From Candidatus Omnitrophota bacterium (lineage in GTDB: Bacteria; Omnitrophota; Gorgyraeia; Gygaellales; Profunditerraquicolaceae), in the NCBI GenBank assembly GCA_029563245.1, contig JAKQSG010000145.1, positions 1 through 23,457 on the forward strand: DNA of 23,457 bases. Direction: 5' to 3'. The notes below the pieces were generated by a model. The model ran no database searches, was not told the DNA's origin, and saw only the letters and a program-made list of their open reading frames with translations. Shown piece by piece: positions 14,932 through 21,867 of the stretch (positions within the stretch are counted from its first letter, which is position 1; each line of letters opens with the position of its first letter). Position numbers and translations under genes: made by a program.

Positions 14932-16089
14932 ATGAAGAATATCATTTCCAATAAAGTTAAGCAGATGCAGCCTTCGGGGATCCGAGCTTTTTTTGACCTG
15001 GTCCTCGGGATGAAGGATGTTATATCTCTGGGGGTGGGGGAGCCGGATTTTACCACTCCTTGGCCTATCCGCGAGGCAGGTATCTCTTCCCTTGAAGAGG
15101 GTTTTACTTCTTATACATCAAATAAGGGTTTGTATAAATTACGTTTAAGTGTAAGCCGCTATCTAAGAAACAGATACGGGGTTGAATATTGCCCGGATGA
15201 GGAGATACTTATAACCGTAGGTGTTAGCGAGGCAATGGATTTAGCCTTGCGTACAATAATAAATCCCAATGATAAGATTTTGATCCCATCACCAAGCTAT
15301 GTCTCTTACGGACCGCTTACAGAACTGGCCGGAGGCATACCCGTATATATAGATACTCAGAAAAATAGATTTAAACTTACGCCTGAGCAACTGGAAAGAC
15401 ATATTGACGATAAGACTAAGGGGATAATCTTTAATTACCCATGTAATCCTACCGGAATATCTTACAGCAGGAAAGAGCTAAGCCAGATAAGTAAAGTGTT
15501 ATCGAAGAATAATGTTATTTGCCTTTCTGATGAGATATATGCGGATCTGACATATGACTTTGAGCATGTATCATTCCCTTCTTTGCCCGGAGCAAAAGAT
15601 AATGTGGTTTATTTTAACGGTTTCTCAAAATCCTATGCTATGACCGGCTGGCGTGTGGGATATGCCTGCGGCCCAAAGGAGATTATCGCAGGAATGACAA
15701 AAATCCATCAGTATACAATTATGTGTGTTTCTATAACCTCGCAAATGGCAGCCTGCGAAGCTTTGCATGTAGGCAAGGATTCCGTTGAAAAAATGAAGCG
15801 GGAATATGCAAGGCGCAGGGAATTTGTAATTGATGGCCTAAACAGCATAGGGTTGTCCTGTCATAATCCCCAGGGAGCTTTTTATGCCTTCCCCAGCATT
15901 AAGAAGACAGGGTTAAATTCTTTGGATTTTGCGCAGAAACTGCTAAAGGAAGAAAAGGTTGCAGTTGTTCCGGGGACTGCCTTTGGGGGAGAGTTCAAAG
16001 ATTACATAAGAATATCCTATGCCTCAAGCTTTGATAATCTAAAAGAGGCCCTGCGCAGGATGAGTGTATTCCTAAAGAAACAATTATAA
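14932..16089 (+). CDS. Class I/II pyridoxal-phosphate aminotransferase
   Basis: The protein has 385 residues of fold type I. The active site can be followed: SLGVGEPDFTTP near 32-43, SPSYVSYG (120-127), NYPCNPTG (168-175) with Asn172, SDEIYADL (199-206) with Asp200 and Tyr203, and FSKSYAMTGWRVGY (231-244) with the PLP lysine Lys233 and Arg241. RISYASS near the C-terminus carries the Arg that grips the substrate carboxylate. This subgroup contains aspartate, aromatic and alanine aminotransferases that use glutamate and 2-oxoglutarate. The substrate cannot be fixed from sequence. The Lrp/AsnC gene just upstream and the nitrogen genes downstream fit amino-acid metabolism. Its stop overlaps the next start by one base (TAATG). 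Confidence 0.93.
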   Translation: MKNIISNKVKQMQPSGIRAFFDLVLGMKDVISLGVGEPDFTTPWPIREAGISSLEEGFTSYTSNKGLYKLRLSVSRYLRNRYGVEYCPDEEILITVGVSEAMDLALRTIINPNDKILIPSPSYVSYGPLTELAGGIPVYIDTQKNRFKLTPEQLERHIDDKTKGIIFNYPCNPTGISYSRKELSQISKVLSKNNVICLSDEIYADLTYDFEHVSFPSLPGAKDNVVYFNGFSKSYAMTGWRVGYACGPKEIIAGMTKIHQYTIMCVSITSQMAACEALHVGKDSVEKMKREYARRREFVIDGLNSIGLSCHNPQGAFYAFPSIKKTGLNSLDFAQKLLKEEKVAVVPGTAFGGEFKDYIRISYASSFDNLKEALRRMSVFLKKQL

Positions 16090-16814
16090 TGCCAAGGAAA
16101 AATAAGGATAATTACGAAATCTACGTAAAGCAGATCGAGGTTTTGTCTAAGGTAGCAAACCTGATTACTTCAGGTATGTACCTGGAGGAGCTGTTGCGTT
16201 TGATTGTCAGCGTTACTGCTGAGATAATGAATTCCAAAATTTCTTCTTTGATGCTCTTAGACCATGAAAAGAAAGAATTAGTGGTGCGTGCTACTCAGTC
16301 AATCTCCGAATCTTATAATAAGAAGCCTAATATAAGATTAGGGGATGGCATAGCCGGAGAGGTTGCTTTAAATAACAAGGCTATAGTTGTGCTTGATCTT
16401 AAGAAAGACCCCCGCTATCTTAATCAAGATATTGCAAGAAGAGAAAAACTTTGCTCTTTGGCGAGCATTCCTATGTCGGTAAAGGGTAAGGTTATCGGAG
16501 TGCTCAACTGCTATACTTCAAAGAAGCATAAATTTACCAAGACAGAGCTTAACCTTCTCAATGCCTTGGCAAATCAGGCAGCTATAGCTATCGAGAATGC
16601 AGAATTAGACCTTCGGGCACGCTCTGCGGAAGAGGCCCTTACTACGCGTAAAGTTGTAGAGAGGGCTAGGGATATTCTATCCCAGGAAGCCAATGTGCTG
16701 CCTTCACAGGCCTATCGCCTTATTCAAAAGCAGAGCATGGATTCTCGTAAGTCAATGCGGGAGGTAGCAGAAGCGATAATCCTGGCCAAGGATATTAAGA
16801 ATAAGAGGTATTGA
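16089..16814 (+). CDS. GAF-ANTAR domain RNA-binding antiterminator
   Basis: The protein has 241 residues. After a short helical lead, residues about 30-172 form a GAF sensor domain (LEELLRLIVSVTAEIM, SSLMLLDHEKKELVVRAT, GDGIAGEVALNNKAIVV, SIPMSVKGKVIGVLNCYTS, ELNLLNALANQAAIAIENAEL). A linker helix and the three-helix ANTAR domain follow (about 180-233: TRKVVERARDILSQEANVLPSQAYRLIQKQSMDSRKSMREVAEAIILA). ANTAR proteins bind paired hexanucleotide-loop hairpins in nascent RNA and block terminators, often in nitrogen or amine metabolism (NasR, AmiR, EutV families). There is no response-regulator receiver domain, so input should be a small molecule or redox signal through GAF. It is coupled to the aminotransferase and sits before a P-II remnant and glutamine synthetase. 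Confidence 0.88.
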   Translation: MPRKNKDNYEIYVKQIEVLSKVANLITSGMYLEELLRLIVSVTAEIMNSKISSLMLLDHEKKELVVRATQSISESYNKKPNIRLGDGIAGEVALNNKAIVVLDLKKDPRYLNQDIARREKLCSLASIPMSVKGKVIGVLNCYTSKKHKFTKTELNLLNALANQAAIAIENAELDLRARSAEEALTTRKVVERARDILSQEANVLPSQAYRLIQKQSMDSRKSMREVAEAIILAKDIKNKRY

Positions 16815-16875
16815 TACCTATCCCCCCCCCATTACTTGTATCAGTTTTTAAGAGACTGTAACCGTATTCTATAGC

Positions 16876-17010
16876 TTAATAGCTTTTGGAGCGGGTTGTA
16901 TTGCAACTCAATGAACTATGTGGCTCGATTGTATTATATTCTCCTTCCCAACGCTCCGCAAGTACCTTGCTTCAAATAACATATCAAAGACTTCTCGATT
17001 CAATAATCAG
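16876..17010 (-). pseudogene. Remnant of an IS3-family transposase (OrfB C-terminus), frameshifted
   Basis: On the minus strand one frame gives LLNREVFDMLFEA (about 17006 down to 16968) and a second gives SKVLAERWEGEYNTIEPHSSL (about 16969 down to 16907), running on to a stop at 16876-16878. Joined, they match the typical end of IS3-family DDE transposases, usually of the form LLNREVF..L.EA..L.ERWR.EYN..RPHSSLGY. The join needs a one-base frameshift, and the last residues (SCNTTRSKSY) have drifted. No further transposase sequence, OrfA or terminal inverted repeats are visible, so this is an old fragment. Confidence 0.85.
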
Positions 17011-17266
17011 GTTTAGCATACACAGAAAAAGGTCGTCATGGGTCTTATCCATAACAAAACCGGGGCCTGCCAGCCTTACTTTTTTCAAAAGGGAAGTAAT
17101 CCTTCAGAGACATGTTTAAATATACCCTTGATACGCTCAATTGCCCAAAGTCCCCTTATCGGGCTTATAAGATTGCCGGTATAGACAATGAAGACGGATT
17201 GTTTTACGGGGGGGTGAATATCAAAGAATACGGTAATTCTGTCTATCTGGAATTTTTTGGCAGTAA

Positions 17267-17371
17267 GCCGGCGTTATTATTGAAAGCATAAGGACAGGAG
17301 AGATAGGAGATGGCAAAGTATTTATATATTCGATTACGGAAGTGGTAAGAATGCGTACGGGAGAAAAGGGA
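17267..17371 (+). pseudogene. C-terminal remnant of a P-II nitrogen regulatory protein (GlnB/GlnK)
   Basis: The frame starting at 17267 reads VIIESIRTGEIGDGKVFIYS and then ITEVVRMRTGEKG. This matches the last third of P-II proteins, including the C-terminal signature RTGxIGDGKIF(V/I) and the closing VVRIRTGE.G. A stop (17264-17266) lies directly upstream in frame. No frame upstream shows the P-II N-terminus or the uridylylated T-loop. After residue 35 the sequence runs on into unrelated codons to a stop at 17429. Only about 35 of about 112 residues survive, so the trimer could not form. P-II proteins signal nitrogen status to glutamine synthetase and ammonium transporters, and this remnant sits just before glutamine synthetase. 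Confidence 0.88.
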
Positions 17372-17390
17372 CTCTGTAATTTAGCATCTA

Positions 17391-17415
17391 AGGCTTTAAA
17401 AGTCTGTTTATTTCT
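17391..17415 (+). terminator. Weak hairpin with T-rich tail before glutamine synthetase
   Basis: AGGCTT (17391-17396) can pair with AAGTCT (17400-17405), with one G-T wobble and a TAA loop, followed by GTTTATTTCT. It may be the leftover terminator of the P-II gene. The stem is short and the T-run is broken. Confidence 0.3.
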
Positions 17416-17425
17416 TGTAAGCTTG

Positions 17426-17434
17426 TGGTAAAAT
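17426..17434 (+). promoter_or_regulatory. Possible extended -10 promoter of glutamine synthetase
   Basis: TGG plus TAAAAT (17429-17434) is an extended -10 candidate 19 bases before the ATG. Only a poor -35 (TGTTTA region) lies at the right distance. Transcription would start just at the ribosome site AAGGGAGG (17441-17448), giving a very short leader. Confidence 0.4.
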
Positions 17435-17453
17435 AATACAAAGGGAGGAATAT

Positions 17454-19649
17454 ATGAGTATAAGGCAAGAGGCTTTGTTTAAAGTGAAGAATATTGAATT
17501 AGATAAGATAAATACCCCTAAGAAGGTTTCCGGGTATTTCGGTGAAAATACCTTCAGCTTAGATGCTATGCGCAAACATATCTCGAAGGATACTTTCGAG
17601 GCATTTAAGAGGTGGATGTCGCAAGGAAGCACTATCACTTTAGGCCAGGCAAACGAAATCGCCGAAGCGATGAAAGAGTGGGCTATGGCAAAGGGTGCTA
17701 CTTATTACACTCATTGGTTTCAGCCCATGACCGGGTTAACCGCAGAGAAGCACGATAGCTTCATTTCTATGGTATCGCCTGGGAAGGTGATCGAGAAGTT
17801 CTCGGGGAATAAATTAATTCAAGGTGAGCCTGATGCTTCAAGTTTTCCTTCTGGAGGAATCCGCGCTACTTTTGAGGCCCGTGGTTATACCGCTTGGGAT
17901 CCTTCAAGTCCTGCTTTTATCATTGAAAGTGCCCTTGGGAAAACCCTCTGCATCCCCAGTATCTTTATCTCTTATCACGGAGAGGCCTTAGATAAGAAGT
18001 TGCCGCTCTTACGTTCCGATGAGGCATTAAATAAAGCAGCGGTAGGCCTGTTAAAAGTCTTTGGCCGCAAGGATGTGAAGAAGGTCTTCTCAACCTGCGG
18101 TCCGGAACAGGAATATTTCTTAATTGATAAGCATTTTTATAATTTACGTCAAGATTTATTGATGGCGGGGAGGACGTTGATAGGGGCTCCTTCTCCAAAA
18201 GGGCAGCAGCTTGAAGATCAGTATTCCGGTACGATAAAGGAGCGGGTAGTCAATTTTATGTTTGAGTTGGCCCAGGAGGCCTATAAATTAGGTATCCCTA
18301 TAATGACTCGGCATAATGAGGTTGCGCCTCATCAGTATGAATTCGCCCCTATTTTTGAAGAGTCTAATATAGCTGCGGACCATAACCAGCTTTTAATGGA
18401 ATTAATGAAGAAGGTTGCCTTAAGGCATGATATGGTATGCCTTTTGCATGAAAAACCTTTTGCCGGTATAAACGGAAGCGGTAAACACCTTAACTGGTCT
18501 TTGTCCGATGACAATGGCAATAACCTTCTTAACCCGGGAGAGACGCCTGAAGACAATCTGCAGTTCTTGGCTATTTTAACTGCGGTCTTGCGTGCAGTAT
18601 ACCTTCATAGCGATCTTTTACGTGCTTCGATTGCTATGGCAGGAAATGAGCACCGCTTGGGGGCAAATGAAGCCCCCCCGGCTATTATTAGCGTATTCTT
18701 AGGGGAGCAGCTTACTGGAGTATTGGATATGCTGGAAAATGGGTTTAAGGCGAAGGTCTCCAAGCGCGATATCATTGACCTGGGGATTGCGCGTCTGCCT
18801 AAATTCAACAAGGATAGCACGGATAGGAATCGTACTTCTCCTTTTGCCTTTACCGGTGCGAAATTCGAGTTTCGCGCAGTGGGTTCATCCCAGAATATTT
18901 CAACTCCGATTACTATTATAAATACTATTGTTACCGAGAGCCTTGATTTTATTGCCGGTGAACTTAAGAAAGCTGTAAACTCGGGCAAGGATTTCAATTC
19001 TGCGGTACTTAAGGTTGTAAGTTCAGTTATAAAAGAGACAAAAAAGATTCGTTTTGAGGGTAATAATTATTCTAAAGAATGGTTGCATGAGGCGAAGAAG
19101 AGGGGCCTTCCTAATATAGCTTCTACCTATGAATCACTTAAGGCGTTAAAGAAGGACAGTAACGTTGTTCTTTTTGAAAAGTATAAGGTGTTTTCCCGGG
19201 AAGAACTTATGGCCCGTTATCACATATGGATTCATATGTATAATCTGACCCTTGAAATTGAGGCAAATACTTTAAGCGAGATGGTTAACGCCTCGGTTGT
19301 TCCGGCAGGGTATGAATACGAAAAGCTTCTTGCTAGAACACTTGATGAAGTAGTACGGCTTAAAAAATTAACCGGGTTAAAGGTTGATGCTAATGCATTG
19401 AAGGACAAGAAGGAGCATCTGAGTGAAATAGTGAACAAAATTTATTATGTAAGGCATAATACAGCCTCAATGAGCCAATTACTTGAGAGAGCATCTTCTC
19501 TTAGCAGTGAAAAGAGGGCAGAGGTTTATTTTAAGAATTTAAAGCCTTTGATGGAGCATATCAGAAAGCATGTAGACCAGCTTGAGTCTGTTGTCTCTGA
19601 CGATGCTTGGGATCTGCCTAAGTACCGCGAGATGCTTTTTATCAAATAA
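17454..19649 (+). CDS. glnN: Glutamine synthetase type III
   Basis: The protein has 731 residues, the size of the type III family (about 700-730) and far larger than GSI-beta (about 470). It condenses glutamate and ammonia with ATP to glutamine in the cytoplasm. The long N-terminal type III domain is clear (VSGYFGENTFSLDAMRKHI, WAMAKGATYYTHWFQPMTGLTAEKHDSF). Then come FPSGGIRATFEARGYTAWDPSSPAF, FSTCGPEQEYFLID, the core MTRHNEVAPHQYEFAPIFEESNIAADHNQLLMELMKKVA and the ATP-binding NGSGKH near residue 340. AGNEHRLGANEAPPAIISVFLG and FRAVGSSQNIS are further catalytic-domain motifs. The adenylylation loop of GSI is not expected in this type. The ribosome site is strong. No terminator follows. Confidence 0.97.
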   Translation: MSIRQEALFKVKNIELDKINTPKKVSGYFGENTFSLDAMRKHISKDTFEAFKRWMSQGSTITLGQANEIAEAMKEWAMAKGATYYTHWFQPMTGLTAEKHDSFISMVSPGKVIEKFSGNKLIQGEPDASSFPSGGIRATFEARGYTAWDPSSPAFIIESALGKTLCIPSIFISYHGEALDKKLPLLRSDEALNKAAVGLLKVFGRKDVKKVFSTCGPEQEYFLIDKHFYNLRQDLLMAGRTLIGAPSPKGQQLEDQYSGTIKERVVNFMFELAQEAYKLGIPIMTRHNEVAPHQYEFAPIFEESNIAADHNQLLMELMKKVALRHDMVCLLHEKPFAGINGSGKHLNWSLSDDNGNNLLNPGETPEDNLQFLAILTAVLRAVYLHSDLLRASIAMAGNEHRLGANEAPPAIISVFLGEQLTGVLDMLENGFKAKVSKRDIIDLGIARLPKFNKDSTDRNRTSPFAFTGAKFEFRAVGSSQNISTPITIINTIVTESLDFIAGELKKAVNSGKDFNSAVLKVVSSVIKETKKIRFEGNNYSKEWLHEAKKRGLPNIASTYESLKALKKDSNVVLFEKYKVFSREELMARYHIWIHMYNLTLEIEANTLSEMVNASVVPAGYEYEKLLARTLDEVVRLKKLTGLKVDANALKDKKEHLSEIVNKIYYVRHNTASMSQLLERASSLSSEKRAEVYFKNLKPLMEHIRKHVDQLESVVSDDAWDLPKYREMLFIK

Positions 19650-19705
19650 TTTTGTTACCAATAACCTTCCCAAGAGATCCTTGAAAGGACAAAAGTAAGA
19701 TAAGC

Positions 19706-19736
19706 CCTTGACAAGGTATTTTATTTTTGTTATCGT
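19706..19736 (+). promoter_or_regulatory. Promoter of the exbB/exbD pair, -35 inside a palindrome
   Basis: TTGACA (19708-19713), a 17-base spacer and TATCGT (19731-19736) form a promoter about 100 bases before exbB. The -35 lies in the 11-bp palindrome CCTTGACAAGG (19706-19716), and a related CCTTGAAAGG lies at 19679-19688. These could be operator sites. Confidence 0.5.
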
Positions 19737-19834
19737 TGAAGTTGTTATTCGGCATCCATCCGTATATTTAAGATTTGCCTGTTAAGTCCCAACATTAAGG
19801 AAAGAGGCAGGTACAATAATCTAAGGGGGAGTTT

Positions 19835-20461
19835 ATGTTTTCTTTTATTGTAAAGGGCGGCCCGGTGATGCTGCCGATTATTTTAGGTTCTATAATCGGC
19901 CTGGCTATTGTTATTGAAAGGTTCTGGGTTTTCCGGGGGATGAGGTTTAATACCTTTGATTTTATCCAGTCGGTTTTCCGTAATATTAAGGAAGGAAAGA
20001 TTAAAGAGGCGCTTTCTATCTGCGATAGGTTTATACAGCATCCTTTAGGGGTCATATTTAAGATAGGCATAGAAAGAAGAAATTTACCGTTAGAACGACT
20101 GGAGAAAGTTTTAGAGCAGGCAGGGAATAACCAGGTGCAAAAGCTCGAGAAGTATTTAGGGGCCTTAGCTACTATAGTTGGTATTGAGCCTCTTTTAGGT
20201 TTTTTAGGAACGATTACAGGGTTGATTCGTGCATTTATGTCCTGGGAACAGGCCGGCGCGAATGTTACCGTGAGCCTATTGGCTGCAGGTATTTATGAGG
20301 CGATGCTTACCACTGCCGCTGGGCTGATTGTGGCGATCCCCCTTTATTTATGCTACAATTATTTTATAAGCCGCATTAAATCCGTATCTAACGAACTCTC
20401 CAATCATTGTATTCAGCTCCTTGAGATTATTGCAGAGACAAAAGAAGGAAAGGGTGCATGA
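19835..20461 (+). CDS. exbB: ExbB/TolQ/MotA-family proton channel protein
   Basis: The protein has 208 residues. Three membrane segments are visible at about 8-32 (MLPIILGSIIGLAIVIERFWVF), 108-133 (LGALATIVGIEPLLGFLGTITGLIRAF) and 148-175 (LLAAGIYEAMLTTAAGLIVAIPLYLCYNYF). A cytoplasmic helical region lies between the first two. GFLGTITGLI and AGIYEAMLTTAAGLIVAIP are family signatures. The protein forms the pentameric channel that, with ExbD/TolR, uses the proton gradient to energise TonB or TolA. A strong ribosome site (AAGGGGGAG) precedes the ATG, and it overlaps exbD by 4 bases. Whether it serves TonB-type import, Tol-Pal or another system cannot be decided, because no TonB, TolA or TolB gene follows. 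Confidence 0.92.
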   Translation: MFSFIVKGGPVMLPIILGSIIGLAIVIERFWVFRGMRFNTFDFIQSVFRNIKEGKIKEALSICDRFIQHPLGVIFKIGIERRNLPLERLEKVLEQAGNNQVQKLEKYLGALATIVGIEPLLGFLGTITGLIRAFMSWEQAGANVTVSLLAAGIYEAMLTTAAGLIVAIPLYLCYNYFISRIKSVSNELSNHCIQLLEIIAETKEGKGA

Positions 20462-20880
20462 AGATAGCAGGTCGTAGGGCTCACCTTGAAAAAATGGAAT
20501 CAGTGGTGATGACCGATATCATTTTAAACATGTTTATCTTCTTCTTTATCTCCTTTAGCCTTCTTTACACCTTTAGCCCGTATCGCATCAAAAAGCTTGA
20601 GGTAAAGCTCCCGCAGGCAAACTCTGCCAGGCCGCTAGAAGGAAAGGGCCAGGTAAATATCACTATAAATAATGAGGGGGTTATCTATCTTGACCAGGAG
20701 CATGTGTCTAAGAAAGCTCTTCGCGAGAAGGTCGCGCAGCAATATACACAGAATCCGGGGTTAGCCGTTATCCTCAGTTCTGATAGGTTAGTGCGTTTTA
20801 AGGATATAGTGGATGTGCTGGATATATTAAATGCCGTAGGTATTAAAAACCTCAATATCGCAGCAACCGGCGAGAAATAA
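20458..20880 (+). CDS. exbD: ExbD/TolR-family biopolymer transport protein
   Basis: The protein has 140 residues. A short cytoplasmic N-terminus is followed by one membrane helix (about 20-41, DIILNMFIFFFISFSLLYTF) that keeps the proton-carrying Asp (Asp20 in MTDIILN). A periplasmic domain (about 65-136) follows with VNITINNEGVIYLD, the helix KKALREKV, LAVILSSDRLVRFKDIVDVLDILNAVGIKNLNIAA, the usual ExbD/TolR fold. It partners the ExbB-like channel with which it overlaps (ATGA). Either an ExbD or a TolR label would fit. Confidence 0.9.
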   Translation: MKIAGRRAHLEKMESVVMTDIILNMFIFFFISFSLLYTFSPYRIKKLEVKLPQANSARPLEGKGQVNITINNEGVIYLDQEHVSKKALREKVAQQYTQNPGLAVILSSDRLVRFKDIVDVLDILNAVGIKNLNIAATGEK

Positions 20881-20886
20881 TCTTTC

Positions 20887-20914
20887 TTGACAAAAATCGT
20901 AATAGTGTTATTAT
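20887..20914 (+). promoter_or_regulatory. Promoter between exbD and the nfnA-like gene
   Basis: TTGACA (20887-20892), a 16-base spacer and TATTAT (20909-20914) predict a start near 20921. That is upstream of, not after, the strong terminator-like hairpin at 20946-20997. Confidence 0.6.
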
Positions 20915-20945
20915 TTAATCACAATATTAGTTTTAAGGACAATGG

Positions 20946-20997
20946 CGTCCATTCTTTGCCGTTATTTATATAATTACGGAAGGAGTGGGCGTTTTTT
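20946..20997 (+). terminator. Strong intrinsic terminator or attenuator in the nfnA leader
   Basis: A 16-bp stem, with some G-T wobbles and one bulged G, pairs 20946-20962 with 20976-20991 around a 13-base AT-rich loop, followed by six T (20992-20997). It may simply end the exbBD transcript. It also lies between a good promoter (20887-20914) and the nfnA-like start at 21034, as an attenuator would. Its 5' arm overlaps a second small hairpin, GGAC (20937-20940) and GTCC (20947-20950) with loop AATGGC. Confidence 0.8.
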
Positions 20998-21033
20998 ATT
21001 CTCAAGCTATACCTAATAATTAGGCAGAAGATT

Positions 21034-21858
21034 ATGAAAATACTAAGCAAGGAAGTGTTAAGTGATTTTCAGGGGGTAAGGGTTATAAGCATGGAGATCC
21101 TTGCTCCCCGCATTGCCTTAAAGGCTAAGCCCGGACAGTTTATCGCGCTTATGGTGAATAAGGACGGGGAGAGGGTGCCTTTAACAATAGTAAGCGCGAA
21201 GAAAGATACTATAAGAATTATTTTTCAGGAAGCCGGTTTTACTACTAAGTTTTTGGGAAGGTTCAATCCTCAGGATTCCCTTTATGCCATAGTTGGTCCC
21301 CTTGGTCATGCAACTGATGTTAAGCACTTTGGTAAAGTGATCTTGGTTGGAGGAGGGGTAGGAATTGCCGAGATTTATCCGGTAGCAAAGGCCTTAAAAG
21401 AAGCGGGAAATAATGTCACTGCTATTCTTGGGGCAAGAACCAAAGGTCTGCTTATTCTTGAGAATGAATTAAGGGATGCCTCTAGTCAGATATTTGTGGC
21501 AACCGATGACGGGTCTTATCAGAGAAAAGGCTTTGTTACCGATATTTTGAAAGAATTATTAGAAAAGGATAAATATGATTTGGTTTATTCGGTAGGCCCG
21601 ATTCCAATGATGAAGAGAGTGGCCCAGGTTACCAGGGGTTTTAATGTTAAGACTATTGTTTCTTTGAATGCGTTGATGGTGGATGCAACCGGTATGTGCG
21701 GATGCTGCCGGGTTAGTGTCTTAGGGCAAACAAAGTTCAGCTGTATTGACGGGCCAGAGTTTGAGGCGCAGGGAATAGACTGGGATGAATTAAGCCAGAG
21801 AAACCGCGTCTATCAGGATAAAGAAAAGCATATTTGTAATCTCAACAAGTTATTTTAA
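21034..21858 (+). CDS. NfnA/SudB-like FAD, [2Fe-2S] NAD(H)-binding subunit
   Basis: The protein has 274 residues of the ferredoxin-NADP reductase fold. It is the small subunit of NADH-dependent ferredoxin:NADP+ oxidoreductase (NfnAB), also called sulfide dehydrogenase SudBA. The FAD region ends in GERVPLTIVSA (45-55). The nucleotide region has VILVGGGVGIAEIYPVAKAL (102-121), LGARTKGLLILENEL and YSVGPIPMMKRV (185-196). The C-terminal [2Fe-2S] site is DATGMCGCCRVSV (217-229) plus Cys237 in SCIDGPEF. In Nfn the cluster ligands are three Cys and an Asp, here probably Cys222, 225, 237 and Asp217. The ribosome site is weak. The large subunit follows after 9 bases. Only biochemistry can separate Nfn from a sulfide/polysulfide role. 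Confidence 0.88.
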   Translation: MKILSKEVLSDFQGVRVISMEILAPRIALKAKPGQFIALMVNKDGERVPLTIVSAKKDTIRIIFQEAGFTTKFLGRFNPQDSLYAIVGPLGHATDVKHFGKVILVGGGVGIAEIYPVAKALKEAGNNVTAILGARTKGLLILENELRDASSQIFVATDDGSYQRKGFVTDILKELLEKDKYDLVYSVGPIPMMKRVAQVTRGFNVKTIVSLNALMVDATGMCGCCRVSVLGQTKFSCIDGPEFEAQGIDWDELSQRNRVYQDKEKHICNLNKLF

Positions 21859-21867
21859 GGTAAAACT

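Larger units (their letters stand above)
16815..17453. other. Decay island between the ANTAR gene and glutamine synthetase
   Basis: This 640-base stretch holds no intact gene I can support. From left to right it contains a run of nine C (16822-16830), an IS3-family transposase remnant on the minus strand (16876-17010), about 100 bases with no recognisable content, an unlikely 59-codon open frame (17112-17291), the last third of a P-II gene (17267-17371), a small hairpin with a T-rich tail (17391-17415) and the glutamine synthetase promoter. The 59-codon frame lacks a ribosome site. Its NEDGLFYGG stretch faintly resembles the end of Amt ammonium transporters, but not enough to call. Confidence 0.7.

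Noticed and set aside
16822..16830. Run of nine C after the ANTAR gene, possible phase-variation tract
   Set aside because: It lies after the stop codon and not in a coding frame or promoter spacer, so slippage would have no evident effect.
17112..17291. 59-codon + strand open frame containing NEDGLFYGG, faintly like an Amt ammonium transporter C-terminus
   Set aside because: There is no ribosome site, it overlaps the P-II remnant in another frame, and the resemblance is limited to about seven residues. It was kept only as a note on the decay island.
17291..17453. ANTAR dual-hairpin target upstream of glnN
   Set aside because: I looked for two stems with six-base A1/G4 loops and found none. 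Only one weak hairpin with a 3-base loop is present.
18605..18997. Long open frame on the minus strand opposite glnN (and similar ones opposite nrdJ and gdh-side genes)
   Set aside because: These lie within well-conserved coding sequence on the + strand, have no family resemblance and have no ribosome sites.
20942..21016. 24-codon open frame in the nfnA leader with a weak ribosome site, a possible leader peptide
   Set aside because: Most of it lies in the terminator hairpin and it shows no run of a single amino acid or other attenuation logic. Chance is more likely.
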